Shown: positions 26,454-35,357, counted from the first letter of the stretch. The stretch: 64,000 bases of DNA from PALSA-1004 sp041483135 (GCA_041483135.1 JBGPFE010000006.1:1-64000), one strand, 5' to 3'. Notes: generated by a model not told the origin, from the sequence alone. Numbers and translations are program-made.

Positions 26454-26641
26454 TTGGCGGTGGCCGTGATATCCTTTTTTGGAGCAGCGGTGCAGCAAGC
26501 GGAATTATGGCAGCAAGCGGCGCCCGGCGTCGGCAGTTCGATCCCCTTTGCCAGAGCAAAGCAGACGTTCAGCGTCTCACGCGACCCGCCAGAAAAGGGG
26601 CCGAAGCTGGTCTTGTGAGTGTAGACCGACCAAGCCTGACC

Positions 26642-27529
26642 CTATAACCCACCCCATAGCTTGCGAAGCAATTTGCCGGGCTGCCTTTGGGGCCGCCACC
26701 AACGGGGCGCCAGGTGCGTCTGGGCGGCTCGTTCGCCGGCCGCGATGACGTCGAAGGCGCGGGCTAGACGGGCGGTGTAGGCCTTGGCGATCTTCTCGGT
26801 CGGCAAATCGTAGTGATAGCCCCATTTGTTGGCGCGATCACGCGTACCACGCTTGGTTGCAAGAAGGCGGTAGCGTGCGATGGTGTAGTCGAGACCGAGT
26901 GTCTTGAAATGAAGATTGAGCAGTCTGTCCTCTTCCGGATAGCGCACCTTTCCCCTGGGTGCCGCGCTGTGGCGCCCGACCGCATAGCGGGTCCCGGTAA
27001 GGCTGTTGGGATCGAACAGCGACAACTTGCTCATATTGGCAGAAGGCTCGCCTCTGAGGACCATCTCACAAAGGCGCTGCCCGCCCTGCGGAAAGATGTC
27101 AGTAACCATGTTGTAGCCCAACGCCGGGATGGCGGTGACGCCGCTTCGTTGGCAAACCATCAGGTAGGCGGCAAGATCGGAATGATAGAGGTGCTCATCG
27201 ATGTCCGAAATGATCACCCAATCGGCTGCGCCGCGACTTTCCTTCCAACAGGAATTGTGGATGGCCTGGGCCGAAAGCACGAAGGAGTCGGGCACCGAGC
27301 GGATGAATGGACGCATCTCCACGCGCGGATGTGCGTGCAGCAGCTCCAGCGTCGCATCGGTCGAGTGGTCGTCGTAGATAACGTAACGATCTACCCATGG
27401 GTCGTAGTGCCGGAAAAAGAAGGGAAGCATGAGCTCTTCATTCCAGCCTATGGTGTAAAGGTGGATTCGTGGCCGCCGAGGCGTGTGGGCGAAGTGGACG
27501 ACTGCGGGAAAGGTGCGACGCATGAACAT
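26642..27529 (-). CDS. Glycosyltransferase (GT2/GT92-like)
   Basis: A 295-residue protein with the GT-A core of the 'glycosyl transferase family 2-like' group: HLYTIGWNEELMLPFFFRHY near residue 22, VIYDDHSTDATLELL, and DWVIISDIDEHLYH with the metal-binding Asp-x-Asp near residue 110. Later NLHFKTLGLD and KWGYHYDLP are typical of this subgroup. It adds a sugar to an unknown acceptor. It is a single gene between the exporter permease and the next glycosyltransferase on the same strand, each with its own gap of about 110-190 bases. Confidence 0.8.
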   Translation of the reverse strand: MFMRRTFPAVVHFAHTPRRPRIHLYTIGWNEELMLPFFFRHYDPWVDRYVIYDDHSTDATLELLHAHPRVEMRPFIRSVPDSFVLSAQAIHNSCWKESRGAADWVIISDIDEHLYHSDLAAYLMVCQRSGVTAIPALGYNMVTDIFPQGGQRLCEMVLRGEPSANMSKLSLFDPNSLTGTRYAVGRHSAAPRGKVRYPEEDRLLNLHFKTLGLDYTIARYRLLATKRGTRDRANKWGYHYDLPTEKIAKAYTARLARAFDVIAAGERAAQTHLAPRWWRPQRQPGKLLRKLWGGL

Positions 27530-27635
27530 TCAGTAGTAATGATTGTTGAATTTAACTAGCGACAGATCCCGCCGCAAGCCGCGCTATTCTCGCATGGATG
27601 AATCAATCAATACACGTTCGCTTGCGGCGCAGGGT

Positions 27636-28616
27636 TTACAGCTTCTTCAGGAGAGTCGCGCCGATCAGCGCGAGGTTCGAAAGCGCGGTCTGGCAATAGA
27701 CGCCGGAGCGCCTGACACCGAGCACGCGCGGAATCAACCGTTCGCCACGCGCGCGCGTGAACTCGTCCAGCACGTACAGGCTCTCTCGCGAGAGCCGGTG
27801 ACGCATGCGCTGAAGTGCCGCGATATTGCGGTCGTTCATGGTTTTGAACTGGCCTATGAGTATGCGGCGCGCGCGCCGTAATCGCCCCAGCCAGCTTGCG
27901 TTCGAGCCGACCAGGTTCTTGCCGTGCTGGCGGTATCCGACCTTGGGGGTGGCATCGTAAAAGACCTTGCCGCCGCAGCCGGTCACCAGAATGTACGTCC
28001 ACCAGTCGTGCGTCTGCACGATCACATCCGCGCCCGCCTCGATCAGCAGTGCGCGAGCCGCCGCGTTGAATACCATGGTGTTGCCGCCCGCGCCGCTTTG
28101 CACCAGGGCGTTGCCAAACGAGAATGGTTTGGGGAACAATGGAGAGAATCCGCTTGGCTGATTATCTTCATCGATCAGGCGCGTGCGCGCGCAATAGAGC
28201 GCAGGCACTTCATTGGGAACCGATTCGAGCCAGCCGATGGCGATTGATAACTTGTCCGGGTCCCACAGATCATCCTGATCGGAAAAGGCGAAATAATCCG
28301 CGTCAATCGCCGGGTCGCATGCGAGCGAGAGGAAGTTGGCTCTGAATCCCTGCGCCGGCCCGGATTTTATGTACAACCTGTCCGTTCCCCACCTTGCCCG
28401 GTATGACTCGAGAATACCGACGGTGCCGTCGCTTGAGCGATCATCGGACGCCCATAGCGCCCAGTCGGAATAGGTCTGGGCCTTGATGGAATCCAGTTGC
28501 AGTGCGAGAAAATGCTCGCCCTGGAATGTGCCCATGAGAATAGCAACGCCCGGTCGGGACTGCGAAGGCGCTGCACTGCAGGCATCGGCGGACTTTGTGG
28601 CACTCACACGATCCAT
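27636..28616 (-). CDS. Family 2 glycosyltransferase (rhamnosyltransferase-like)
   Basis: A 326-residue GT-A protein: VAILMGTFQGEHFLALQLDS near residue 24, ALWASDDRSSDGT, and FAFSDQDDLWDPDKL with the QDD metal motif near residue 110, then QTHDWWTYILVTG and RQHGKNLVG, which are usual in rhamnosyl- and related transferases of O-antigen clusters. It would act on the cytoplasmic face. It is the last gene of the island on this side; directly beyond it lies the decayed Rieske copy. The donor is uncertain. Confidence 0.85.
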   Translation of the reverse strand: MDRVSATKSADACSAAPSQSRPGVAILMGTFQGEHFLALQLDSIKAQTYSDWALWASDDRSSDGTVGILESYRARWGTDRLYIKSGPAQGFRANFLSLACDPAIDADYFAFSDQDDLWDPDKLSIAIGWLESVPNEVPALYCARTRLIDEDNQPSGFSPLFPKPFSFGNALVQSGAGGNTMVFNAAARALLIEAGADVIVQTHDWWTYILVTGCGGKVFYDATPKVGYRQHGKNLVGSNASWLGRLRRARRILIGQFKTMNDRNIAALQRMRHRLSRESLYVLDEFTRARGERLIPRVLGVRRSGVYCQTALSNLALIGATLLKKL

Positions 28617-28702
28617 TTCAATGCCCGATATTTGAGTTGATTAATATTGTAACGTAAGCGTCAAAGCGCGCGGCGCGATGCTGCGCATCGGGCGAAGGTC
28701 AT

Positions 28703-28892
28703 CGCGGCGCGGCGCCAGTCGCCTCTGACGGCGATGGAGTTCTGCCGGTGGAGAAATATTCGATGCGTTCTTCGCCAAGTTCGAGTCCAGGCTCGCGCCC
28801 GTATACGGCGAGCAGCGCGCGCACCAGGCGGTCACCGGCACTTCGTGGTAAGCGAATTGAAGAACTACTGCCGCCAGCAGGTTCAATGTTGA
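28703..28892 (+). pseudogene. Decayed 3' end of a Rieske gene (duplicate of the gene at 3808)
   Basis: Translation gives GGEIFDAFFAKFES and later VSELKNYCRQQVQC followed by TGA, which matches the C-terminus of the intact Rieske protein (GGEMFDQFFAKFEF, VSELKNYCKQQVQC). A one-base deletion near 28847 breaks the frame, and only faint similarity (about 28703-28746, with a deletion) remains upstream. The Rieske cluster-binding part is gone. Similarity continues about 50 bases past the stop, including a conserved hairpin. Confidence 0.85.
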
Positions 28893-28901
28893 CAGCCTGC
28901 C

Positions 28902-28921
28902 GCTAATCGGGGACGATTAGC
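28902..28921. repeat. Hairpin conserved behind both Rieske copies
   Basis: GCTAATCG-GGGA-CGATTAGC forms a perfect 8-bp stem. The intact gene at 4509 is followed by the related ATCG-GGGA-CGAT, so the structure predates the duplication and may be a transcription end. Confidence 0.5.
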
Positions 28922-28973
28922 CGGCGGTATCTTGTCGGCTTGCAGCTTGAGCCTGTCCTGGAGGGGAAAACAT

Positions 28974-29486
28974 ATGAAACACGCACTTAGGCTTGCTGCG
29001 TGCGCGCTGCTGCTCTCCGCGTGCGCGACCATGGAAAAAGAGGGTCCATCCGCCACCGCGGTAATGCGGCCTGCAAGCGGCTCGCAAGCGCACGGCCAGG
29101 TCACGTTCACCCAGGTCGGCAGCCGCGTGCGCGTCAGCGGAGAGATCGCCGCATTGACGCCGGGCTTGCACGGAATCCACATCCACGAAAAAGGTGATTG
29201 CAGCGCCGCGGACGCGATGAGCACCGGCGGTCACTTCAATCCCACCGGCATGAAACACGGCGGCCCCGGAGCCGCCATCCACCACGCCGGCGATCTCGGC
29301 AACATAAAAGCCGACGAGTACGGCAAGACCACGGTGTCGGTCATGGCCGACGGCATCGCGGTGATCAAGGGCCAGCCTGGCAGCATCATCGGCCGCGGCC
29401 TGATCGTGCACGCGGGTCCCGATGACGAAAAAACCGACCCGACCGGCAATTCGGGCGGTCGCATTTCCTGCGGCGCGATCGAGTAA
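28974..29486 (+). CDS. sodC: Cu/Zn superoxide dismutase lipoprotein
   Basis: A 170-residue protein with a lipoprotein signal (LLLSAC, Cys near residue 17) and the SodC fold: HGIHIHEKGDC near residue 67 supplies two Cu-ligand histidines and the disulfide cysteine, followed by GGHFNPTGMKHG (bridging and zinc ligands), HAGDLGNI and a late HAGPDDEKTDPTGNSGGRISCG. It removes superoxide in the periplasm. The start at 28974 is chosen because GGAGGGG lies upstream; an ATG at 28932 would add residues before the signal. It stands alone and is convergent with the next gene. Confidence 0.95.
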   Translation: MKHALRLAACALLLSACATMEKEGPSATAVMRPASGSQAHGQVTFTQVGSRVRVSGEIAALTPGLHGIHIHEKGDCSAADAMSTGGHFNPTGMKHGGPGAAIHHAGDLGNIKADEYGKTTVSVMADGIAVIKGQPGSIIGRGLIVHAGPDDEKTDPTGNSGGRISCGAIE

Positions 29487-29507
29487 GCCAGGTTTGGATT
29501 GAACCGG

Positions 29508-30248
29508 CTACGGCAACCAGCTGCCGAGGCCAGGAGCGAAGTAGCACAGCAGCCCGTCGCCGATGATGGCGGCGGGCTGGATTATTTTGAACAGGCCGTA
29601 AATCCCGAACACGGCAATCATGCAACCGGCGAGCACACGCGGCATGCTAGCGCGGCGCAACCGGTCGAATTGACGCCACAGCAGGCTGATGCCGAGCAGG
29701 TTCGGGAGCGTGCCGAAGCCGAAGGCGAGCATCAAAACCGCGCCTTGCCACCAGCTGCCGAGCGCGAGCGCGGTCAGCAAGACCGCATACACCATGCCGC
29801 ACGGCAGCCAGCCCCACAGCGCGCCGAGGCCCAGCGCGCGCGGCAACGACTTGACCGGCAGCACATGGCGCGACCACGGCTGAATGCTGCGCCACAACCA
29901 CGCGCCCGCGGCTTCGACCCGCGTCAGCATCGGCAGCGCACCGGCGAGATACAACCCGAGCGCCACCAGCATGAAGCTCGCCAGCGCGAACATGAGCGGC
30001 TGCAGCAGCGGCGCCGCACGCGTCAGCAAACCGGCCTGCCCAAGCGCGCCGGCAAGCGCGCCGGCACACGCATAGCTTGCGATGCGGCCGGCATTGTAAG
30101 TCAGCAGGTAACCCGGGGATGGCGTGCGGTCCTGCCGGCCGGGAACAGCGCACAGCATGCGCACGATGCCGCCGCACATGCCGGCGCAGTGCACGCCGCC
30201 CGCCAGGCCGCCGACAAATGCGGCCGACAGCGCAAGCTCGAACAGCAT
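29508..30248 (-). CDS. SafE/TauE-like membrane protein (cytochrome oxidase-associated type)
   Basis: A 246-residue polytopic protein with the family's metal-binding-like motif GGVHCAGMCGGIV near residue 17 and a second half-repeat GWLPCGMVYAVL near residue 145. Members of this 'sulfite exporter TauE/SafE' group are commonly encoded beside cbb3 oxidase and hemN genes and are thought to take part in copper or cofactor delivery. The ATG overlaps the hemN stop (TGATG), so it is translated after hemN. The role here is inferred from context. Confidence 0.8.
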   Translation of the reverse strand: MLFELALSAAFVGGLAGGVHCAGMCGGIVRMLCAVPGRQDRTPSPGYLLTYNAGRIASYACAGALAGALGQAGLLTRAAPLLQPLMFALASFMLVALGLYLAGALPMLTRVEAAGAWLWRSIQPWSRHVLPVKSLPRALGLGALWGWLPCGMVYAVLLTALALGSWWQGAVLMLAFGFGTLPNLLGISLLWRQFDRLRRASMPRVLAGCMIAVFGIYGLFKIIQPAAIIGDGLLCYFAPGLGSWLP

Positions 30249-31663
30249 CAAATCACACGCGAATAACGTCGCCGCTCGCGGTCCTGCCGCAGGTAGCGGT
30301 CGAACACCATGCAGATATTGCGTACCAGCAGGCGCCCTTTCGGCGTGACCCGGACCTCCGCGTCGCCAAGCTCCACCAGGCCGAGTTGCTCCATGTCGCG
30401 CAGTTCGTTGAGTTCGGTTTCGAAATATTTGTCGAAGTCGATCAGATAGGAAATCGCGAACGGTTGCTTGGCCACCGCGAAATGGCACATCAAGGCGCCA
30501 ATCACGGCACGGCGCAGCAAATCGTCGGCCGACAATTCAAGGCCGCGCATGACCGGCAGCGTGTTGCGGTCGAGACAGTCGTAGTATTCCTGAAGCGTGC
30601 GGTAATTCTGGCTGTAGGTCGGGCCGATGTTGCCGATCGCGCTCACGCCGAGCGCGAGCAGATCGCAGTCGGCGTGCGTCGAATAGCCCTGGAAATTGCG
30701 GTGCAGACGCCCCTGGCGCTGCGCCACCGCGAGCGAATCGTCGGCCTTGGCGAAATGGTCCATGCCGATATATTGATAGCCCGCCGAAGTGAGCCAGCGG
30801 ATCGCCAGCGCGAGCAGCTTGAGCCGCGTATCGGCGCTGGGTAAATCGGCTTCGTGAATGCGGCGCTGCGGCTTGAACAGCGTCGGGATGTGCGCGTAGT
30901 TGTATACCGCGATGCGATCCGGGTCGGCCGCAATCACGCGCTCGAGCGTGCGTTCGAAACTGACCAGCGACTGTTTCGGCAGGCCGTAGATCAGGTCGAT
31001 ATTGACCGACCGGAAACCGTTCTGGCGGGCCGCTGCTATCAGCTCCACGGTCTGCTGCTCGCTTTGAATCCGGTGGACTGCGCGCTGCACGTCCGGATCG
31101 AAGTCCTGAACGCCGAGACTGATGCGATTGAAACCGTGCTCGCGCAGCCCGGCAACGTAGCCGGCGTCGGCCGAGCGCGGGTCGAGCTCGATCGAATACT
31201 CGCCGTCGAGATTGAAATTGAAGTGGTCACGCAATTGCGCGCTCAAGCCGGCAATCTGGTCGAGCGTGAAAAAGTTCGGCGTGCCCCCGCCCCAGTGCAT
31301 ATGGTTGACCTGGGTGTCCCCGTTAAGTGCGCTCGCCTGCAACGCAATCTCCTGCGTCAGATACTTGAGGTAAGTCGCGCCCTTGCTGCGATCGCGCGTG
31401 ATGATTTTGTTGCAGCCGCAGTAAAAGCAGAGCGTGCTGCAGAACGGCAGGTGCACGTAAAGCGCGAGCGGACGCGAGATGCCGCCGACATTGCGGCGCG
31501 CAAGCCACGATTCGTACGCGTCGGCACCGAACGCTTCGACGAAGCGGTCGGCCGTCGGATACGACGTGTAGCGTGGGCCGTGCTGATCAAAGCGCCGGAT
31601 CAGGTCGAGATCGATTTCGACCGCCGGGATGATGGCAGGCGCTGATTTCACATTTTGAAGCAT
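30248..31663 (-). CDS. hemN: Oxygen-independent coproporphyrinogen III oxidase
   Basis: A 471-residue radical SAM enzyme with HemN-specific PFCSTLCFYCGCNK: cysteines at 75, 79 and 82 for the 4Fe-4S cluster and the extra Cys84. WGGGTPNF and SIELDPR motifs and the C-terminal HemN domain follow. It makes protoporphyrinogen IX without oxygen, supplying heme for the cytochromes encoded nearby. Upstream on its strand a perfect FNR site (31704-31717) sits about 41.5 bases from a start point predicted from the -10 sequence GATACT (31681-31676). It is coupled to the SafE-like gene. Confidence 0.95.
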   Translation of the reverse strand: MLQNVKSAPAIIPAVEIDLDLIRRFDQHGPRYTSYPTADRFVEAFGADAYESWLARRNVGGISRPLALYVHLPFCSTLCFYCGCNKIITRDRSKGATYLKYLTQEIALQASALNGDTQVNHMHWGGGTPNFFTLDQIAGLSAQLRDHFNFNLDGEYSIELDPRSADAGYVAGLREHGFNRISLGVQDFDPDVQRAVHRIQSEQQTVELIAAARQNGFRSVNIDLIYGLPKQSLVSFERTLERVIAADPDRIAVYNYAHIPTLFKPQRRIHEADLPSADTRLKLLALAIRWLTSAGYQYIGMDHFAKADDSLAVAQRQGRLHRNFQGYSTHADCDLLALGVSAIGNIGPTYSQNYRTLQEYYDCLDRNTLPVMRGLELSADDLLRRAVIGALMCHFAVAKQPFAISYLIDFDKYFETELNELRDMEQLGLVELGDAEVRVTPKGRLLVRNICMVFDRYLRQDRERRRYSRVI

Positions 31664-31703
31664 AAGTTGACTTCAAGTATCGACGGATCCCCTCACTGCT
31701 TGT

Positions 31704-31717
31704 TTGATGCAGATCAA
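31704..31717. promoter_or_regulatory. FNR/DNR box TTGATGCAGATCAA (hemN / sensor kinase)
   Basis: A perfect TTGAT-N4-ATCAA palindrome between the divergent hemN and narX-like genes. Spacing to a minus-strand -10 (GATACT) fits class II activation of hemN. A plus-strand TATAGAAT starts at 31724. Confidence 0.85.
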
Positions 31718-31761
31718 AACCCGTATAGAATCAACAAACCACACCCCCCCTTTTTCCCCGC

Positions 31762-33078
31762 GTGACAATCTTGTCCAGACACAAACCCCTGACCAGCAGC
31801 CCCGTCGATGCCGAAGGGCGCATGCTGAGCATATTCTGGCCGGTGCTGGCGCTGGGAACGGTCACAGTCCTGCTTGCGCTGGCATCGGGCCTGTTGGGCT
31901 GGTACCCCGGCATAATGCAGATAATCGCGGTCAGCGCAGGCGCCGCCGTAATGCTGTTGGCGGTGGTCTTGTACTCTGTTCAAACGACACAGCGCAGGAC
32001 CTCCGAGCGGACCCTGCACGACATGGAAGCGCGGATCAGCGGCATCGTCGAGTCCGCGATGGATGCCATCATCAGTGTTGATGCAGATCAACGCATCGTG
32101 CTATTCAACGCCGCCTCGGAAAAGGTGTTTCGCCGGCCACGCAGCGCGGTGCTCGGACAACCGCTGGAGATGCTGATTCCGGCGCGGTTGCGCCACGCCC
32201 ATCGCGATCATATCGGGCGATTCGATGCAACCGGCGTGACCTCGCGCCGCATGGGCGATAAAACCGTGCTCGTCGGGCTGCGCGCTGACAACGAGGAATT
32301 TCCGATCGAGGCATCGATCTCGCAGCACAGCGAGGACGGCAGGAAGTACTTCACCGTGATTCTGCGCGACGTGACCGAGCGCGTCCGCGCGGACGAGGCG
32401 CTGCAAAGGTCGAGGGAAGAACTGCGCGAGTTCGCCACGGTCGCGAGTACCGTGCGGGAACAGGAGAAAAGCCGCATCGCGCGCGAGCTGCACGATGAGC
32501 TCGCCCAGGCGCTCACGGCTCTCAAAATGGACGTGCTGTGGGTGAAGGAGCGCTTGCCTGCCGGCCAGGAGCAACTGTTCGCCAAGTTCGCGGCCATGCA
32601 GATCCTGCTCGACAGCACGGTCACGGCGACGCGGCGCATTTCGGCCGACTTGCGGCCGCTGATGCTCGACGACCTCGGGCTCATTCCCGCGGCCGAGTGG
32701 CTGGTGCAGAATTTCACGCAACGCCACGGCATACACTGCGAACTCGCCATCGACCCTCCCGAGCTCGAACTGCGGGACCCGCACGCGACCGCCGTCTTCC
32801 GCATCCTGCAGGAGTCGCTCACCAACGTCGCGCGGCATGCGCATGCGTCGCTGGTTCAGATATCGCTGGATGGAAACGACGGAGAAATCATGCTGAGGGT
32901 GCGCGACAACGGACGCGGCTTCGACCCCGGCGGCCCGCGCAAACCCTCTTCCTTCGGACTCGTGGGATTGCGCGAACGCGCGTATCTGCTCGACGGCGAG
33001 ATCAAGTTCGACACCGCGCCGGGCAAAGGCACGGTGATCGAGGTTCGCATCCCGCTGCAACAGGCGCCTGCCCCATGA
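31762..33078 (+). CDS. NarX/NreB-type PAS sensor histidine kinase
   Basis: A 438-residue membrane kinase: two hydrophobic segments (residues about 24-45 and 52-72), a PAS domain (about 95-210, VDADQRIVLFNAASEKVF), a HisKA_3 dimerisation domain with phospho-acceptor IARELHDELAQ near residue 250, and an HATPase domain (DNGRGFDPGG, GLVGLRERA). It probably senses redox or nitrogen-oxide signals and phosphorylates the regulator whose ATG overlaps its stop. The GTG start lacks a clear ribosome-binding site; an ATG at 31822 is an alternative. The start lies 45 bases from an FNR box. Confidence 0.85.
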   Translation: MTILSRHKPLTSSPVDAEGRMLSIFWPVLALGTVTVLLALASGLLGWYPGIMQIIAVSAGAAVMLLAVVLYSVQTTQRRTSERTLHDMEARISGIVESAMDAIISVDADQRIVLFNAASEKVFRRPRSAVLGQPLEMLIPARLRHAHRDHIGRFDATGVTSRRMGDKTVLVGLRADNEEFPIEASISQHSEDGRKYFTVILRDVTERVRADEALQRSREELREFATVASTVREQEKSRIARELHDELAQALTALKMDVLWVKERLPAGQEQLFAKFAAMQILLDSTVTATRRISADLRPLMLDDLGLIPAAEWLVQNFTQRHGIHCELAIDPPELELRDPHATAVFRILQESLTNVARHAHASLVQISLDGNDGEIMLRVRDNGRGFDPGGPRKPSSFGLVGLRERAYLLDGEIKFDTAPGKGTVIEVRIPLQQAPAP

Positions 33079-33725
33079 TCCGCGTTGTCATTGCCGACGA
33101 CCACACCATCGTGCGCGAGGGGCTGAAGCAACTGCTGTCGGCCGCCGCCGATCTCACCGTGATCGGCGAGGCACAGAACGGCCAGGAAGTGCTGCAGCGC
33201 GTGCGCGAAGATGCTTTCGACGTGCTGCTGCTCGACATGTCGATGCCGGGCAAAAGCGGCATCGAGCTGATCAAGCAGGTGCATGGCGAAAAGCCGAAGC
33301 TGCGCATACTCGTGTTGAGCATGCACGAGGAAGAACAGTACGCGGTGCGCGCGCTCAAGGCGGGCGCCGCCGGCTACCTGACCAAGGAGAGCGCTTCCGT
33401 GCAGCTGGTCGCCGCGATCCGCAAGGTCGCAACGGGCGGTGTTTTCATCAGTCCGGCAGTCGGCGAGCAGCTTGCTCTCGGGGCGATGGCGCAGACCACC
33501 GGGCCGCCCCATACCGCGTTATCCGACCGCGAGTACCAGGTTTTCGAGATGCTGGTGGATGGCAAAAGCGTCACCGACATGGCGGAGCGGCTGAATCTGT
33601 CGGTCAAGACAGTGAGCACGCACAAGGCGCGCATCATGCAGAAAATGAACATGACCAACCAGGCCGAGCTCATTCGCTACGCGCTCAGCCACAATCTCGT
33701 CGACGATCCCGACAGTCCGCAGTAA
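33075..33725 (+). CDS. NarL/FixJ-family response regulator
   Basis: A 216-residue regulator: receiver domain with DD near residue 8, phospho-acceptor Asp in LLLDMSMPG near 54 and Lys in YLTKES near 104, then a LuxR-type helix-turn-helix (LSDREYQVFEMLVDGKSV, LNLSVKTVSTHKARIM). It overlaps the kinase by four bases (ATGA). The pair is likely a NarXL-like system that tunes anaerobic respiration genes. Target promoters are not identifiable from the window. Confidence 0.9.
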   Translation: MIRVVIADDHTIVREGLKQLLSAAADLTVIGEAQNGQEVLQRVREDAFDVLLLDMSMPGKSGIELIKQVHGEKPKLRILVLSMHEEEQYAVRALKAGAAGYLTKESASVQLVAAIRKVATGGVFISPAVGEQLALGAMAQTTGPPHTALSDREYQVFEMLVDGKSVTDMAERLNLSVKTVSTHKARIMQKMNMTNQAELIRYALSHNLVDDPDSPQ

Positions 33726-33737
33726 GTAATGTCCCTT

Positions 33738-33775
33738 GTAGGACGATTCCGACACGGCATCCGGCGCTGTCCTAC
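33738..33775. repeat. REP-like inverted repeat GTAGGAC...GTCCTAC
   Basis: Seven-base perfect arms (33738-33744, 33769-33775) around a 24-base centre, directly after the response regulator. It may be a repetitive extragenic palindrome or an operon end. Confidence 0.45.
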
Positions 33776-33856
33776 GGCATTTTTCAGACGCCGCCGACCC
33801 TCCCAATCAGCCGCCCCCGATAGGCGCGTATGCGTGGCTCGCCGATACTGCAAGCC

Positions 33857-34246
33857 ATGGAAACCGCACGCACCGACCGCACCAATGTGTTCCTCGTCGA
33901 GGACTCCGCGCCCATCCGCATGCGGCTCGCGGAGATGCTCGGCGAACTTGAGGGTGTCGCGATCGTCGGCGAAGCGGACACGCCGGCGTCCGCGATCGAA
34001 GGCATCCTGCGCACCCGCCCGCACTCCGTCGTGCTCGACATCCAGTTGATCGGCGGCAGCGGCATCGACGTGCTGCGCGAGGTGCGGCCGCTCGAACCCG
34101 GCATCGTGTTCATCGTGCTCACCAACCACCCGGATCCGCAATACCGCAAGATCTGCATGGGGGCGGGAGCGAGCTATTTTCTGGACAAGACGACTGAATT
34201 CGAAAAAGTAAGAGAGGTGATCGCAGAGCTCGGCACCGTGCATTGA
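33857..34246 (+). CDS. Single-domain response regulator (CheY-like)
   Basis: A 129-residue lone receiver: NVFLVEDSAPIRMRL at the start, the phospho-acceptor Asp in VVLDIQLIGGSG near residue 58 and Lys in YFLDKTTE near 109. It lacks an output domain, so it passes signals by protein contact or phosphotransfer. The start METARTD at 33857 is preferred over a frame extension to 33830. Its TGA overlaps an ATG that could begin the FNR frame, so the two genes may be coupled. The partner is unknown, probably the upstream kinase or an FNR-linked route. Confidence 0.8.
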   Translation: METARTDRTNVFLVEDSAPIRMRLAEMLGELEGVAIVGEADTPASAIEGILRTRPHSVVLDIQLIGGSGIDVLREVRPLEPGIVFIVLTNHPDPQYRKICMGAGASYFLDKTTEFEKVREVIAELGTVH

Positions 34247-34287
34247 TGCCGGGCAAACGATCGGGGTTTATGACAAAGGACAACGAC

Positions 34288-35085
34288 ATGAGAACGACCG
34301 CAGCGGTACACGCCTATGCTCCCGGCCATCTTGCCACGGTATCGCCGATCTGCAGGCCGGATTCCCGGGATGCCGCCCACGGTCGGACGTTATGCCAGAC
34401 ATGCAGCCTGCGCGAGCTGTGCCTGCCAGCCGGCCTCGGTCTGCAGGAAATGGAGCAGCTCGATCAGATCGTCCATCGCAAGCGCACGCTGAAACGGGGT
34501 GCATATCTGTATCGTGTCGGCGGCGCGCTGCAGTCGCTGTACGCCGTGCGGACCGGGTTCCTGAAGAGCTGCGTACTGCACGACGACGGACGCGAGCAGG
34601 TCGCGGGCTTTCACATGATGGGCGAGCTGCTCGGCATGGATGCGATCGGAACCGGCAAGCATATGTGTGACGCGGTCGCGCTTGAAGACTGCGAGATGTG
34701 CGAAATTCCGTACGGCGAGTTCGAACGGCTGAGCCGCGACTTACCGATATTGCAGCAACATTTTCACCGCATGATGAGCCGCGAGATCACGCGCGATTAC
34801 GGCGTGATGCTGCTGCTCGGCAGCATGCGTGCGGAAGAACGGCTTGCCACTTTCCTGCTCAATCTGTCGCGACGCTTCGCCGCGCGCGGCTACTCGCCGA
34901 CCAGCTTCAATCTGCGCATGACGCGCGAGGAAATCGGCAGCTATCTCGGCCTCAAGCTCGAGACCGTCAGCCGCGCGTTCTCGCACTTCCAGAGCGAGGG
35001 GTTGGTCATGGTCCAGAACAAGAGCATCGAGATCAAAAACCTCGATGGTCTGCGCGCAACGGTCGGCCAGGGCGCGGGCCATTGA
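34288..35085 (+). CDS. fnr: FNR oxygen-sensing transcription regulator
   Basis: A 265-residue Crp/Fnr protein with the full set of cluster ligands: CQTCSLRELC (Cys36, 39 and 45 in this numbering) and Cys138 in MCEIPYGEF, matching C20, C23, C29 and C122 of E. coli FNR. A cyclic-nucleotide-like fold and a helix-turn-helix follow; TREEIGSYLGLKLETVSR carries the E-x2-SR residues that read TTGAT half-sites. It should bind a 4Fe-4S cluster and activate target genes without oxygen. The start at 34288 is preferred for AAAGGA seven bases upstream; 34246 and 34270 are possible. It is the probable master of the boxes listed here. Confidence 0.93.
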   Translation: MRTTAAVHAYAPGHLATVSPICRPDSRDAAHGRTLCQTCSLRELCLPAGLGLQEMEQLDQIVHRKRTLKRGAYLYRVGGALQSLYAVRTGFLKSCVLHDDGREQVAGFHMMGELLGMDAIGTGKHMCDAVALEDCEMCEIPYGEFERLSRDLPILQQHFHRMMSREITRDYGVMLLLGSMRAEERLATFLLNLSRRFAARGYSPTSFNLRMTREEIGSYLGLKLETVSRAFSHFQSEGLVMVQNKSIEIKNLDGLRATVGQGAGH

Positions 35086-35094
35086 TCGCATATG

Positions 35095-35331
35095 TCAGTA
35101 GTTGTATTGCGTGACGTTCAGGTAGTAAACGACGTCTTCGATGCCCTCTTGCGACCAGCGCAACTCCTGCTGCGCCTGCCACCGGTCGACGACGCCACGT
35201 AATTGGTCCAGCTTGCCTGGCCAGCGCTGCTTGAGGCCATGCACTTTTCTGGTGTGACAAACCTGGTAGTGGTTTTCATAGAGCGCGCTCGAGCTCGGCC
35301 CCCAGCGTGGGCAGGCCAGAGACTGCGCCAC
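35095..35331 (-). CDS. Small hypothetical protein
   Basis: A 78-residue frame rich in Trp, Gln and Arg (RWPGKLDQLRGVV, RWQAQQELRWSQEGIEDVVYYLNV). I recognise no family. It follows the DUF2934 gene on the same strand after 26 bases and fills an otherwise empty stretch next to fnr, which supports it, but the GTG start has no good ribosome-binding site. Confidence 0.4.
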   Translation of the reverse strand: MAQSLACPRWGPSSSALYENHYQVCHTRKVHGLKQRWPGKLDQLRGVVDRWQAQQELRWSQEGIEDVVYYLNVTQYNY

Positions 35332-35357
35332 GCATCACCCCGCCGCAGGCGATTACC

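Noticed and set aside
28676..28690. Hairpin CGATGC-TGC-GCATCG as a terminator
   Set aside because: Short, without a T run, and upstream of the glycosyltransferase start rather than at a gene end.
32078..32091. A second perfect TTGATGCAGATCAA, identical to the hemN-side FNR box
   Set aside because: It lies inside the PAS-domain coding sequence (VDADQRI), where this codon combination is natural, and no promoter position is sensible.
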